DNA of 64,000 bases, taken from Sarcocystis neurona. Its lineage: Eukaryota > Apicomplexa > Conoidasida > Eucoccidiorida > Sarcocystidae. A model generated the notes under the pieces. It did no database searches. It saw only the letters and a list, made by a program, of their open reading frames with translations, and had not been told where the DNA came from. This document shows positions 48,793-61,500 of this stretch, piece by piece. The position numbers and the translations under genes were made by a program. Numbering within the stretch: the first letter of the stretch is position 1; the number at the start of each line of letters is the position of its first letter. Location of the stretch: assembly GCA_000727475.1 (NCBI GenBank), contig KL647288.1:5756446-5820445 (forward strand), written 5' to 3'.

Positions 48793-50134
48793 TTCTGCTG
48801 CGCAGGAAGCGTGTAGTGGCGATCCGCATCGATTGATGTAAAGGTCTCAGACGAGGTCCTCATAAATATATCTTCACTCAACCGTTCTGCAGATGACACA
48901 TCATTCGTGTGTTCTCGTATCGTTGGTTGTCACGCATTGGGGGTCATTCTTTAGACTGTTTATGAAATGTCTCACAAGGATCCGACAGCCTGCTCTACTA
49001 CTGGTGCAGCGGATGCAAACATTCCTAGTTCAAGTTCCAGAGGGCGACCAGCATCACGTCATCCTGCAGGAGGACTTCTTACAACCGTACACGAGTGCGC
49101 AGCATCCGCCGTAGGGTGTATCCGGACTTGAGGCGACAACAGACAACTCGTTTTGCCCAGCGCTAGATTGCCACTCGTTCTCCTGTAAATGCTACATGTG
49201 AGTACGGCAGGCGTTTCGCAAGCGAGCTTATCCGACATCAAACGCTGGAAGGCGCGGCGAGCTTTCGACGTCCATGTGTGTACCCCGGTAACCTCAAGGT
49301 CATTTTAGAGGCTGTTGCTGAGCACGCTGTCCTGGTTTCACGCGACCGCTGACGAAAATGAACATCGGCGCAGTTCGCGCGGTAGGAACGCACAACCCGC
49401 ATCCGTGGCTACGGGAGCAGATGCGGCCACAGGAGCAGGTTGACCTACTTTTTAGGTAAGTACAGGCCTGCATGCCGGGTTGATAGTCGACATTGTGGAA
49501 TAACTGCCAGCCCTCGCAGAGAGTCAAGGACGAAAGCGGAAATCTGCACTGACGGCGTGAAACTGATCTGAAATATCTATTCAGTGTTGTTCCACCAGCC
49601 GCAACTATGCAAAAATATTCTCAGGCGACATCCTTCAGCTGTTGCCGGGATATAAGAAGCCTCTACATGAACGCTACTCTGCAGTTCCAAGCTTCGGGGA
49701 ACGCTGTTGTTTCCATTCGTTTAGAAGTTAGGCATGCCACGGTCCGGCCCCACACACGCTCAATTTTTCCAGTACAAGGTCGAGTGTGTCCGCGAAAAAG
49801 TCAAGGCATCGAAGCAGAGGTCTCTTAATGCTCCAACTGCTACACGAAAAATTTTCTTCTCTGGACAAGTAAAAAAAGGCTCCGTTCTTTGTACTGCTGC
49901 TGCAACGGTGGGTGCGCCCAAACCGCTACCTGTCCGTCGTCTCTCGTAGACGCTGCTTGGATCCGTCTCTTGAATGGCGTGCTCTCTACGGCATCGTGTA
50001 AACGTGCCTAGGATTATCATTTGCAGCCGCATTGTAGGTTCCTCCCCGCCCGTGAGCAAAGCAATGTGTTACTCGAGCCAAAGCCTCTACCCAGGAACTC
50101 ACACAAATACACAGCTTCGGCAGGTGATGTAACA
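48793..50134. promoter_or_regulatory. Divergent spacer between two flagellar genes
   Basis: About 1.3 kb lies between the dynein start codon (48792, minus) and the CFAP53 start (50135, plus). No supported coding exon was found; plus-strand frames at 49607-49949 could be an upstream untranslated or coding exon of CFAP53. Since both genes encode axonemal parts, this stretch is the obvious candidate for shared, male-gamete-specific control. No specific motif is asserted. Confidence 0.45.
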
Positions 50135-53100
50135 ATGCAGTTTTTACTGGGGGGCAGTGGCCCCAAAGGCTCTCTGAGGCTTCGCGGGTCGATACACGAA
50201 AGACGCATCCACAGGAAACAGCAGGAGGAAGCGCGTAGTGCTAAACTGTGTGCGGAGGCGCAGCACTCTCGGCGGTTACAGCACCTCTCAGATGTTTGCA
50301 GTAGAAGTGAGCAGCTGGTAGAAGCAGCGAGTGTTCGTCATCGAACAGAAGAGTTGCGAAAAACGTATGCCAGCGCACTGTCACGGAGACGAGTAGCGCT
50401 ACAAGAGCTCTTCGTCGCAGAGGAGGAACAGTACCAGAAGGAGCTGCAAGATCTGGAAGTCCAGCCGGAACAGCGCCGAGAACAGTTAATGAAAAGAGCG
50501 AGAGAACTTCGAGAAAGAAGACAAGAGGAGAAGAAGCAGGTGGCAGAGGAATTTCGCTACAAAAGTTGGATACAATGTGGTGATGAGTTGAAATCCGCGC
50601 AGTCAAAGCTCCACGCGCTGCAGGTAATGATTTCGCCACATATAATGACACTGTATTATTTAGCGAAAAAAACGGGTCTGTGTTTTACCATCAGTGGACA
50701 TACTCGGAGTGCAACTGCTTATCTTGTCGACATTGTTTCTGTGTCACCGCGCAGGAGGTTGATGCAGGTGTTCCACACCGGTTTATAGAGATTGATCACG
50801 CGTGCAAATACGGACTTCTTACGGCGTTCAACTCTGATTTCTCCATCACGTGCGAATAGTGGAATCCAAAATCAACACGGCTGATACCGGTAGATATTTG
50901 GCTTGTATCCTACATTTGAAAACATGTTACGAAGATTTGTTTTGTGTCCCTTCGCCGCCCACTAGACTCACATCTAATACTCGAACTACTCGACCATCTG
51001 CAAGTATCTCGCGTGGGGAATGAAGTGGCGGTCTGAGTCCACGGGAAGTGAACAGAGGTTATGTGCTAGATCTGCTCTGCTTACGCTGAAACCAGACTCT
51101 GGCTCTGCGCGACGAGCAGCTGTACCATAGGGCAAACCAGAAGCTTGAAGAAAAGTCACGCGAAAAAATGTTTGATGGGCTGTGGCTTGAAGACTACTAT
51201 AAAAAAGTTCAAAAAGAGGCAGACGATCGTCAACGGCATGCGACTGAAAAGCTCCTCACAAAATCTGCTCTACTCCAGCAGGTACAGTACAAATAGACGC
51301 ACAGCTCCGTACGTCAAATACTGTCCTTATACGATACCCGCGTTGTTTCTCGCACACGGCTTCGTCGGCAGAAGTGACGAGTAGGATTTGTGCTGTAGCT
51401 GTTGAACCTGAAATAAATGGATGTCCGGTCTGTTTTAAGGACACAGTCACGTTAAGTTTTCATACCGGCGTTCCATAGATTTCAGAGGCCCATACACAAA
51501 ATCCACATGCGCCACGCTCGCAGCTCGCAATGAGGGAAGAAAAGAAAAGGCAAGACAAAGAGAATCTCCAGGCTGAACACCGTGAGCAACGCCAGCTGGA
51601 AGCCCAGCGTTCCCAGCAACTTCGGAAGGAACGAGAGGTTGATCAGCTCAGGAGCTTGGAAAAGCGTCAAGAGCTGAAAGAAGCAATCGCCGAGCAAAGA
51701 AAGAGAAAAGAGATTCTCCGGAAGGAAAGAGAAGAACAGGACAGGTATGCGACCGAACCTCTTTGAACACTTGTTTCTAGAGTAGGGGAGGTTGTCACGA
51801 GAGTTTCTGCACCGGACGGACGCGTATCCTGATAAGTTGCAGCGAGCGTTGTTAAACGGTTTCACGTCACTTGGCGGTACATTTTTCCAGCGACGAGTGC
51901 TGGAAGGCACTGATAAGTTGCAGCGAGTGTTGTTAAACGGTCGATGTTTCACGTCACTTGGCGGTGTATTTTTACAGCGACGAGTGCTGGAAGGCTGCGC
52001 AGAGGGTTTGCCGTACGCTGCGTCACGCCCGTCAATTATCGTTCAGTGTGTACATTAATGCACATAGCGCTGTGTCTTCCCCAACAACTGCAGCGCTCCC
52101 TTCCTCCTGTCAGACGCTACACATATTTGAAGAATCTGCGGCTTGTACTCTGTAGGCATTACTTACAACAAGAAAAAGAAAAAATGTACTTGCAAGAACA
52201 AGAGGAATTAAACAGGAGAGAGGTGGCCCGCCACTACGCTGCAGATTACAAAGAGGTGCGCCTGTGCTGGCTGTACTTAGGAGAAGAGAAGTCTCCTGTT
52301 CAGATGTCACGCTGCCCCTCTACGCGCCGTCAACTTCTTACGACGAGATTTGATCAGAACCTGAGTCCAACGTCACTGTGGCTTTTCCACTCTTTTAGGC
52401 TTTGAGATATGAGATGCAACAGAAGGCAGAGGACCGAAAAGAGACGGATCAACTATACCTACAAGAGCAAGAAAAGGAATGGCAAAAAAAAGAGGCCCAG
52501 GTCAGACAGATAAGTCATTTCTCTGTGTGCGTATCTGTGCGCCTGTGCCAAGCTCTCTGATCTCTTTTCTCTGCCTTCTTTCCTGGAAAAAAAAAGGCGA
52601 GCAGCCTTCACCGCAAACACAATGGTGCGACGGTCACACTCCCACCGCTATGGATTCAGCGTCATGTCTTTACCACGGTGCCTCAATACGGTTGAAAGAA
52701 AGCACACTTTTGTGTTGGGGCTAGTCCCCTTCCTCACTGAGCGCCCGCTTCTGGCGCAAGCCGGGCTCACATACGTGTGTATCGCGACGAGTTTCTCCGA
52801 AGGTGACCGCAGCGACGAAGTACTTTCAACTTTCGTGCGAAGCATTTTCCGCCTTCTTGTTACGCGGCTGCAGTGGAAGCACGAGGAAGAATGTAGAAGG
52901 CGACTCATGCAGGAAGTGGAGCAAAGTAGGACCGGTGCGCGGAGTCGTACTAAAAACAACGTACAGCCTACTCTAGCGTTCTTGTGAATCTGCTTCCAAA
53001 ACAATACAAGCGGAGTAATCACATCGTACAAGGGCTTCGAAGCAAATGAGAGGAACGATGAAAACAAGGCCACTTGATCTTTCCACGCGCAACCAGTGTG

Positions 53101-54845
53101 GGTCCGTTCGTGTCAAAAATGATGGACGTGTGGAGTGCAGGCTCCGATTGCGTGCGTGCTCGTAGCTTTTTGCCGAAGAAAGTCTCAAGAACGAGAAGCA
53201 CAAGAAAAAGAGAAGGAGCAGTATATGAGACTTTTGAAGCAGGACGCTGTCGCGCTCAGTGAAGAAATCGTGACACAGTAATGACGCACCAACGTGTACT
53301 AGCATCATCGAGAAGGCGTCACCTCGCCTCAGATATTTCAGGGTCTAATAGGCGTGTGCGCGTCACCAGTGTGTTTAACACCGAGAGCCAGAACCCGAGA
53401 TTAAACGTCTCGACACCAGGCATGTGCGCCCATTCTGGTAATTCGGATGCCTTGATGGCTCAGGAAGCGGGAAAGAGAGATGGCCAAACGGATTTATCGT
53501 GAAGAGCTTCGAGAGCAGCTTGAGCAGCAACGAGTGAGAATCGAACAACGCCACTGCCAAGAGGAACGATACGGTGGAAAGGTGGCAGGGCCGGCCATAC
53601 GTCTCGATGGTTTGAAACAAGAGCTGACTGAAAACTGGCCTTCAAAGCAAGAACATAGTCACTTGCACGTCATTACTGAAGTTGGTGCATTATTGAAATG
53701 TACAAACACTTCGGCGATGTTTGACTAGATGATCGTGCCACGACAGCTAGAAGGCTTTTTCGTCGTACTCCGTGTAGAGGCGCTACGGCATTATGCACTC
53801 TTTCTCGCACTTCTCTTCTGTGGCTCTTATTTTCCCTCTGCGTACACACACGTATTTTATAAATACACTCCGTTGCCCACAGACACAAACTCAGTGACAC
53901 AGACACATAAACGGTCACTTGTGTATGTTTGTGGTCAAACGCGCAGGCACGACGTGCGGCACAGATCAAGCAGGACAACATTGATCACCTAGACCGTCTT
54001 CACACGGAGAAGCGAATGGAAGAGGTTCTTAGAGCAGAGCTTGAGCGGCGGAATCAGCTTCTGGAGGTGATGGCGGTGAGACTCTTTGCCAGTATGTGCG
54101 GGCGCCTCACGGCCTTCTCCCTTGCAGACCAGAATATGACAACACTCCTGCTCCAGGGCAACAACACAAGTGACTCTAGATATCACATGGCTACGTGGCT
54201 CTGTACGCTATAAGACAGGTGCTATCACGTGTACTCGCTGAGAAAGCTTGGCATTCGGCAATGAGGGTGCTGTATACGGACCACTGGCAGACTGCTTAGC
54301 AAGCCTGTTACGGCTAGCATTAAACCAGCCCGCCAATTCTGATGCAAAATATATGGAATTTGGTTTCACTTAGGCGTGGTGCGACTGAATACCTTCGTAT
54401 CTTGAATAGTCTGTCACTATCCACAGTCATTAAAGAGCTTATGCTGATGCATGCATACAACAGGAGACGAGACGAAGATCGCTGGGCATACTCAACTGTA
54501 GTGTCGTCGCAGGTCCAGCTAAGAAATAAAGTCCAGCTGGTTTAGGTTCGTCGGACCTAAGCACTCCGCCCAACGTCTACTAACTCAAAAAGCATACGTG
54601 GTGATCGCAGGTGACTTCCTGCCTCTGCATGTTGATAAATTCATGGGACAGTTTAACAATGTGCCAGTCGCCTGCACACGTGTACGCTTGACCATGCCTA
54701 GCTCTCTGTTTATGGTGGAGCTACAGCGTGATGAAATGCTCGTTACACCACACCCCTTACGTCAGGCACGCAGGTGCACCTCATGGGGCTGGGATCGTCA
54801 TACTTCTGGATGCCAGAAGACTCACATCAGCAAGATACGTGGTGA
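50135..54845 (+). CDS. CFAP53: Cilia- and flagella-associated protein 53 (CCDC11), multi-exon
   Basis: CFAP53 is a coiled-coil microtubule inner protein of the doublet A-tubule. Exons: 50135-50623, 51096-51281, 51524-51744, 52156-52255, 52399-52500, 52874-52934, 53166-53269, 53468-53533, 53947-54075 and 54774-54845. All phases close to give 509 aa, matching the human length of about 514. The order of features follows the family: SRRRVALQELFVAEEEQY near the N terminus, the KMFDGLWLEDYY block, long Glu/Arg/Gln helices (EEQDR, QEELNRREVARHY, RRRLMQEVEQ), then MAKRIYREELREQL and RRAAQIKQDN. The start is the first ATG in a frame that is open upstream; upstream frames could add an exon. Exons 7 to 10 were placed by phase and composition, and the last one (GLGSSYFWMPEDSH) is the least certain. 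It is divergent from the dynein heavy chain and convergent with eIF3l. Confidence 0.9.
51829..51993 (+). repeat. 81-bp diverged tandem duplication in CFAP53 intron 3
   Basis: The unit starting CTGATAAGTTGCAGC at 51829 recurs at 51910. The second copy has a 6-bp insertion (after TTAAACGG) and a few substitutions, so it is older than the dynein and SPY intron duplications. Both copies end in GCGACGAGTGCTGGAAGGC. It lies within the intron 51745-52155. Confidence 0.93.
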
Positions 54846-55534
54846 CAACCATAAAAAGTAGGCAGTTCAGTACAACGTGACATTTTCGTTTGTCGAAACA
54901 CACTTCTCCAAGAGCGGTTTCCTTAATTAGATCAACCCGCACATAGACTGCTACGGTAAGGAACCCAGGACTGGCTGCAGGCAAGCAACAGAGCTCCGGA
55001 GGAGGACGTATGCGCTCAAGTGAAACAGAGGCAGAGAAGAGGAGCCCTACTGTACCTCGGCTGCATTGCGCGGCTTCACGCTAGCAGATGTATCGCGTTA
55101 AAACAAAATCACCCGGGTGATGGAGGATTAGAGGAAGTGCAATCGCAACACAAAACTTCGCGAGTACAGCATATCCACACTCGGCCCCGCTCTGGTGTGC
55201 AGAGAGGGGGGACGCGCCCGTGGAGACCGAAAACGGATTGACCACGCAGTGCTTCGTGTCCGAGTTTGTTGCCTCGTTCTAGCGTAGTCGCTTCGCGTCA
55301 GATCAAATTTTATGGTGAGTGCGTGTATGCACGTTCCACTCTTTGAAACGTTAAACATAAACACTCGAGATGATAACTTGTGACACCAACAAGGACGTGC
55401 CAAGATCCTTCGTATCTGGCAGTCGCAACGACAGTACGCTGCAGACATGTGGTGTTGTCTGGCCAGCGACGTACGCGTCGTTACATGATTCATGTGAATC
55501 GAAGAGCATGCAGGCACTCAAGGCAGACATTCCT
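54846..55534. other. Convergent spacer between CFAP53 and eIF3l
   Basis: This holds the 3' ends of two convergent genes, about 690 bp from stop to stop. I see no further coding exon and no notable repeat. Short frames on both strands lack motifs. Confidence 0.5.
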
Positions 55535-58500
55535 TCAGTATACTGGTTGCGGCTGCTGACGTGATCCTTGTTCGCCACCCGCTCCTCTCCTTTCCTCCCG
55601 TTCTACGTAGGTTCTTCTCTCAAATGGCTTGTCCTGCAGTCCCCCGGTGCCACCACGAGGATCGCGTCCCTGCTGTGTCTGACGACCGCCGTTGCTGATA
55701 GCTTGCACTTGCTGTATTAAGTTTTGTGACCGTTCAATTTGCTTGAGGAACTGATCGATATACACCTTCTGCGCTTGCTGATTCTGAGAGGCACCCCACC
55801 GCAGCCGTCGAGCAACCGCACACCAATCAACAACAACCGCAGAGGTGATGAGCGCAGTGTAGAATTCTGCGACTGTTTTGGATACAGAAGCGCTAATGAC
55901 AAAAACATAGGCCTTTCGTTGGGTCAACACCCTGTGGCACACCTTCCTGGGTATGCGCAGCACCACTCTGTTGCTGCACGCTACCTTTTGACTGCACCAG
56001 CCTATAATTCAACACACTTCATTACTTCCTTAGTGCTCTGCTCTAGCAGGCTTGCTGGGGCGCCGTGCGGTACGTTGGGTCAAAATAGCTGCTCGACCAC
56101 CGAAACTGGTCTGATCCGGCCTCCTGCCCTACACAAACTGAGCACTCACCCGGACGTGAATCATATCCTGCTCCATGTAAAACTCCACGTTATTTTCCGA
56201 GATCGTCGCCACCATGTCCCCGCTCAACAGCGAGCCTGACCGCCACACCTTTTGACGAGACTTGTGCTTCACACAGAGGATCTCCGAGCGCACCGCGTCT
56301 TCGGGGTCCTTGTCTGTTATCTCCATTAACGCGGCGAGTTTCTGAGAAAAGAAAGCGACAAACATTACGCGTGCACAAACACCAGACAAAGCACACATCA
56401 TCCACATTCATCTCGCCAGTGTGTCGCCATAGTTCGTGTAGATCTCACAAAAAAAGACTGTTCGAAGGATAACAGGTGAACACAGTCAAGGTACCTCAGG
56501 AATATCCTGATGGACCACGTGTGTACACGCGTTTTACACAACCTTCTCTGTGCCCTTCTCGCGCATTTCTACTTGGGCTGGGTGCTACGACAATTCCGAG
56601 AAAAAGTCAAAATGTGTCAGCACCCTCCACTTCCATTTTCCTCGATGACTTACAGACAACTGAATGTTGTTGTACAGCTTTGCGAAAGAACTGATGGTGC
56701 TTATTTTCCTGTGGTACTCCACTTCCTGCGAACAACATATGCGCACGCAGCAACAGAAAAACACTTCCATTCATTTATGTGTGGGCTTGAAAATGCACCT
56801 ACCCCTCTTACCAACGCCGCGAAGACTGTTCTTCTTTCTTAATAAAGCAACCGCTTCCACAAGACGACGACCTGTCTACTGCGACTTTCTCACCTCCCCA
56901 GCAAGTCCATACGTGTGAGCTGACGGCTGTCGGCGCCGGGAGCGGGGCCATACATACGCATACTGTGGAAATGACTGCGAGCTTTTCTTTCTTCAAAGTA
57001 CTTCTCACCGCCACGAACATGCCCGCTACGAGAGACACGCTCCGACGCAAATCTCAGAGTCGTTGTCTGGCTCGTAAAGCTCGTACGTATTAGGTCACGC
57101 TCGGGTTACACCGAAGGGGTGACACCGCACTACATTCCCACCCAGCTGTTCTGCGTTCGATACCGGAGGCTCACTCTCTCCTGACTCTTCATAAAGAATC
57201 TGCAACCGCGTGTCCTGCCTGAAAAATTGGAACTTCTTTCCTCTCCTTCGGAACATCGGCCAGAAAGATTTCTCATACGTGTATCTACATATGATCAGAA
57301 AGTGCATATAAACCCGTAGACATCAAGATTTCGCCCGACCGCGGTTTGTTCCTGAACACCTTGACGTCCCTCATAAAAATAACAACAATCATATACATAC
57401 GTATTTGCATACGTGTGCATATATATATTCCATCAGCGTACGTAGATACAGACCCCTGCCGGCAAGTTGTGCCTTCTTCAACCAGCACAGCCTTCCAAAA
57501 GCTAAATCGGAAAACAAAAGGGGTGACACCTAGAAGGAAAACTTTTTCAAACATATATCGTAACGTGGACGCGCATCCATATATATATATATATACATAT
57601 ATACATCCATATATATATATCTCAACTTTGGTGTCTACCTGTGAGGACAAATACGGTACATCTTCGCCACTATAGAAAAAGGCAGGGCAGGAGAGATTGT
57701 GTGGTACTAGAACAGACGGCCTTCACCTTCTCGAGCCGCCTGCTTCGCCTCGAAAGTCGCGCCTCGAGTTTCTGCTCTCTCGTACGAGTTACAACTATGC
57801 ACATCTATCTTAACCTATTAATCATTTATAAATCGACAGAAAAATCAAAGACGTGCATACACAGAATTACACCTATCCTCCGAAGGGTGCGGCTTCTCTG
57901 TGCGGATACAAATCCGTTCCTGCACCAGGCCCCGCGTCCTTCGGCAAAATTTTCTGTCTGTTGCTTGCTAGGTATTTTGCCTCACCTTGAGAAACATCTT
58001 GCACTGGCGCAGCTGAACTTCCGCGTAGGAGTTGGAAAACTGCTCGAGGGCCTGGGGGTCTTCGAACGCCGGCATCGCAGGGTTGATGAACTTGGGGCAG
58101 CTCCAGGTGAACAACTCGTAGTACGTATCCTCGTTCTCCTGCTGCAGTCTGTTGCGGCGGCAGCAGCAGTAGCAGCAACACGAGAAGCACCAGGTGGAGA
58201 CAGGGACGACACACACCCAAGACAGTCAACAGCAGCAGCAGCAGCTCCGGTGGAGCACGCACAGGGGCATGCACAGAACATGATCAACCCTGAGGCCTGC
58301 GGACAAGCAGAAGCAAAGAACACAAGACCCTTCCAAACAGAAGCTACACAGCCGCTGCCGCGTAGCGGCGTCTCCACCCCCCGCGCCTCCCGTCCAACAA
58401 GTGCAACTACAAGACGAGAAGATTCCACGCCGAATCATCGTCCTACGTGTGCGCGTTTTTCTCAGACTCTGCCTCTCCAGTCTCTCTCTCCTGTGGATAT

Positions 58501-61500
58501 ACGCACGTCAATAAATACCCCCTCCTCCATCTTCGAACATCCTCTCTGTCCCCCCCGACAAACTTAGTTGCTTGCACGCATGTGTGTGCAGCCAGCCGTT
58601 TGTGTAGCACTGCCATCGGCTGCGGCTTGGATCAGCCGCAGCACGGCACCTGTTTACGGTCGCAGACCAAAAGCATCCCACGACCGCTGTGCCCGTTTGC
58701 ACAGGAGTGACGCACACGCATCACTAACAAGGGCAGATACTATACACACGTATCACGGACGCACACATTCGTCCAAGCTGTGTCAAGCACAAATATACCG
58801 GTGGAGAACTGGCGTCGCCCCGGTCGCCAGGAAACGTGTGAGGAAGAAGTCAACGCAACGCGGCAAATCTTCCCTCCTGCGCACGGCTGGTCACGGTGCT
58901 GCTGTCGGTGAATACTCGCAAGAAAATCGTCAAAAACCGAGGACTGCGCTGCAGACGCAGCAGATGGCGACCCTCACGAGAACCACCATTCCTACTGCTG
59001 CCGCGGAATACTCCTCGCTACGAGCGACTTGCGTGGGGACACCGTCGGTGTCTAAGAAGAGGCAAAGACTCCTAATTCTACAGACGTTCACGTCACCTGG
59101 GTCAACTTCTCTGACGTCCACACTGCCCTCTTATTCCACTGCTGCTGCTGCTGTTTTTCTGCTGTCCCCACGTTCACATCCCTCTCTCTGTCTCTCGTTA
59201 CGCCCTCGCACAGTGTGCCCTGGGTGTCTCTGTGTCCCCAGTGCGTCACAGCACGAGCTGCTCCTCCTTCCTCCTACACGTGGCCTATTGTACTCGGCAG
59301 CCTCGGTCAGCACCGCAGCGGCACACACACGAGGCGCTGCCGCCTCCACGCAACGACAACGACACCGGCAGCTGCGCGCAGAGACTCACTTGTAGTATTT
59401 ATCCGTGTATTTTTCTCGAATCGTTTGCATCAGGCCTTCGTCGAGCTTCACGTTGCAAAGCGAGGCGCACAACATTACGAGCACGTACATCCGATCCACG
59501 GATTTGTTCATCGTCGCTTGTTGGTATGTGTGCGTCGATAAGTAGCTCCGCTGTCGAGAAACGAAAATTAGCAGCTGGCTCATCACTCGCACCGCATCTA
59601 AGTAGCGTCTGCACCAACAAAAAAACAAACCGCAGCAAGCACAGACCCACACTTCACACACTGCCTCTCTTTCTCCACCTTAGCCGCTTGCGGTGAGTAC
59701 AGCTCCACACTTCACACACTGCCACTCTTTCTCTATCTCGCTTCTTACGAAAGCTCCCACTTCCCCCGCCGCGAGCGCAGACTCACACTTCCCATATTGT
59801 CTTTCTCTCGTCCTTTCTCTACCATACTCCTCACGAAGGTTCCCATTCCCCGCAGCGTGCATCCTTCACACACTACCTCTCTTTCTTTCGGGAAGCTCCC
59901 ACTTCCCCTGGGACACTCACAGCCACAACCTCGAACGCCCACACACACACACAGAGACGGACACACACGAACCTTTCCCACATATAAACTTAAACATGCT
60001 TCCACCCACCTACAAGCATATATATATATACACGCCGTCTGACGCCTACACGTACATTTTATCAAAGATATACGGCGGACTCAAAACAAAATCGTCATAC
60101 GTAGAAACAGAGACGGGACGAGGAGGAGGAGCTGCGGAACAGATGCGCATCTCCCCTGTCAAGTACGTACCTACGTGTGGGCGAGCCATACACATACACG
60201 AATACGGCGAACACGTATACTTTCTACAGCTGCTCAGCACGCGCACAGAGAAAAACACAGCAGGTAGCAGAACGACCCAGGGAGGCACATGTGACGGAGC
60301 GGAAGCCAGTGAACACTCATACACCAACAAGGCCTGGTACGTGGTATGAAATTTCAGCAGCATTCCTTCTACCTTTCGAGTTTCCACCTCCCCTTGATTT
60401 TCCTTTTTCTTCCTTTCTAGTTCTCGTTTTCTTCTGCTCTTTCTCTCTCTCTGTGCTTCACATCTTCTTCCTCTCTCCCCAGTCTTCCCAAGTGACACTT
60501 TGTTCTTCCTTCTTCCTTCACTATCCTGTCTTCTATCTTTTCCTCGCCCTCACGTTTTCTTCCTCTTTTCGTGTCTCCCCTTTTCTTCCACTTTATCTTT
60601 TTTTTCCCTGCCCTTCCTCTGCCTTCCTCCTCCTCCTCCTCTGCTCTCTACTCCGTTCCTCCGTCACTCTCCCTGCTCCCTTCTCCTTCGCCAGACACAC
60701 CGACCTGGTCATTTTTTTCTGCCGCTGTCACTTCCCATCATGCGTCACCAGCTTCTAATTTTCTCCCCTCTCCTCATTTCCCCCTTGGCGCTGTCGCTTC
60801 CCGTCCCCTCTCTTCTCCATCCTCTTCTCCTGAGTTCCTTTCAACTCTTCCCTTCCATTTCTGCTTCTTCATCACGTGCTGGCCTCTCCCTTCCCCTTGC
60901 CTCCCTCTCTTGTGTCCTCTTCTCTCCGTTCCCCTTGTTCTCCCCTCCTCGTCTTGTCCCTCGCCGAATCCGCCGCTCCTCTCCTATTTCTGTCTCTCTC
61001 TCTCTTTGCCTCCTCCTCCGCCCCCTCTTCTTCGTGGGACACGCTCTCCCTCTTCTCTCCCTTTCTGCTAAATCCTCCGCTCGTCTCCTATTTGCGTCTC
61101 TCCTCCTCCTCCTTTTCCTGCTGTTCTTTTTTGGGAGCACTCTTTCTATTCTCTCTCCCTGTCTGCTCTTCTTCTAAATCCTCCGCCTCTCTGCCACTCT
61201 TCTCCCTCTCCTCCGCCGTCTTTTTGTTGGTTCGCTCTGCCCTTTCGCTCTTCTTCTAAGCCGTACCGCATCATCATGTACGAGAAGCCGAGATGGTAGA
61301 AGAGCGTCAAGTGAGCAGCAGGAACCTTCCAGTAGGGGCTCCGCGGAGAGAGATCAAAAAACTGCACACTCTTCACTCCCATGAAGTAGTCTCCCATCAG
61401 CACATGCAAACGGAGCAGCAGAATCATTGCAAAGTATCCAAGTTGATAACGAATTTCTGTCTCAAACAGCTTCGCCCTTGCTGCTTCAGCGTCCTTCAAC

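Noticed and set aside
57641..58567. 308-aa plus-strand frame
   Set aside because: It is antisense to the eIF3l exon 58148-57986 and flanking intron. Its length comes from low stop frequency in GC-rich sequence, and it has no motif.
58568..59395. 275-aa plus-strand frame rich in Ser/Thr/Ala
   Set aside because: It lies opposite an eIF3l intron, has repetitive composition, and has no domain or splice partner.
60177..61259. Several long Leu/Ser/Phe/Pro-rich plus-strand frames, hydrophobic enough to mimic multi-TM proteins
   Set aside because: They are translations of the pyrimidine tract in all three frames and are composition artefacts.
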